The notes beneath the pieces were generated by a model, which worked only from the letters and a program-made list of their open reading frames with translations, was not told the DNA's origin and did not search any database. A stretch of 13,580 nt of DNA. Source: Oscillospiraceae bacterium. Its GTDB lineage: Bacteria; Bacillota; Clostridia; Oscillospirales; Oscillospiraceae. The DNA is taken from assembly GCA_031264545.1 (NCBI GenBank), contig JAISDV010000135.1, forward strand, positions 1 to 13,580, read 5' to 3'. Of the stretch, positions 13,405-13,580 are shown piece after piece (within the stretch, counting starts at the first letter, position 1; each line of letters begins with the position of its first letter). The translations under genes and the position numbers were made by a program.

Positions 13405-13580
13405 CTATTGCGCCGTCAGTTCAAGGAACCTGCGCAGGATGGCCGCGACCTCGGCGCGCGTCGCCGTGGCCGTGGGGTCGATAACGGTCTGCCCGTCTCT
13501 CTCGCCCCGGCCGCTTATTACGCCCAGCTTGTTCATAAGCTGTACGGCGTTCTTCGCGTAGCCGCCGATTTCGTCCTCGT
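13405..13580 (-). CDS. C-terminal end of an SLH-domain (S-layer homology) protein
   Basis: The last 57 residues plus a TAG stop (13405-13407) of a minus-strand gene that enters from the right edge. The sequence GGYAKNAVQLMNKLGVISG, then IDPTATATRAEVAAILRRFLEL, is the second half of a classic S-layer homology repeat (AVxxLxxLGVISG, then TRAEVAAIL). SLH domains, usually in threes, anchor exported proteins to secondary cell wall polymers in Gram-positive cells. The attached enzymatic or structural part lies outside the window, so its role is unknown. It converges on rhaA and shows no sign of belonging to the rhamnose system. Confidence 0.85.
   Translation of the reverse strand, partial: EDEIGGYAKNAVQLMNKLGVISGRGERDGQTVIDPTATATRAEVAAILRRFLELTAQ

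Noticed and set aside
1..13580. CRISPR arrays, tRNA or rRNA genes, insertion sequences, riboswitches.
   Set aside because: No regularly spaced repeats, no transposase, no tRNA-like or rRNA sequence, and no recognisable riboswitch in the short intergenic gaps.

Overview
The window is gene-dense, GC-rich DNA that looks like a Gram-positive anaerobe, probably a member of the Clostridia. The reasons are strong GGAGG-type ribosome binding sites, consensus sigma-A promoters, a DeoR-type regulator of the Bacillus RhaR kind, and the end of a protein with an S-layer homology domain at the right edge. Taxonomy is inference: there is no rRNA or other marker gene here. No stretch over 300 bases lacks a gene.

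Layout. The control point is the 197-base divergent intergenic region at 10487-10683. Rightward from it run rhaB (rhamnulokinase) and rhaA (L-rhamnose isomerase), ended by a strong terminator. Leftward runs a compact run of nine genes: a DeoR-family regulator, a RhaE-like class II aldolase, a RhaW-like short-chain dehydrogenase, a PHP-domain hydrolase, a SorE-like zinc-family dehydrogenase, then a complete 2-oxoacid dehydrogenase complex in the order E2, E3, E1 (alpha and beta fused in one 823-residue chain), and finally the start of a lipoate-protein ligase that runs off the left end. The far right end holds the C-terminus of an SLH-domain protein on the minus strand, converging on rhaA.

How the genes fit together. 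RhaA, RhaB, the aldolase and the short-chain dehydrogenase form the known phosphorylative L-rhamnose route: rhamnose to rhamnulose, to rhamnulose-1-phosphate, to DHAP plus L-lactaldehyde, to lactate. The aldolase and dehydrogenase are two separate proteins here, whereas in Bacillus they are fused as RhaEW (YuxG). The unexpected part is the downstream set: a PHP hydrolase, a sugar-phosphate-type MDR dehydrogenase, a private lipoate-dependent 2-oxoacid (or acyloin) dehydrogenase complex, and a lipoate ligase able to charge its E2. This suggests either a direct link from rhamnose carbon to an acyl-CoA, or an undescribed side branch acting on a deoxysugar phosphate. No transporter, mutarotase (RhaM) or rhamnosidase lies inside the window.

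Regulatory structure: facing sigma-A promoters with an AT-rich, partly symmetric candidate operator between them; a 161-base E2-E3 gap holding three successive hairpins, the last of which covers the ribosome binding site of E3; and a terminator behind rhaA with two alternative 5' arms.
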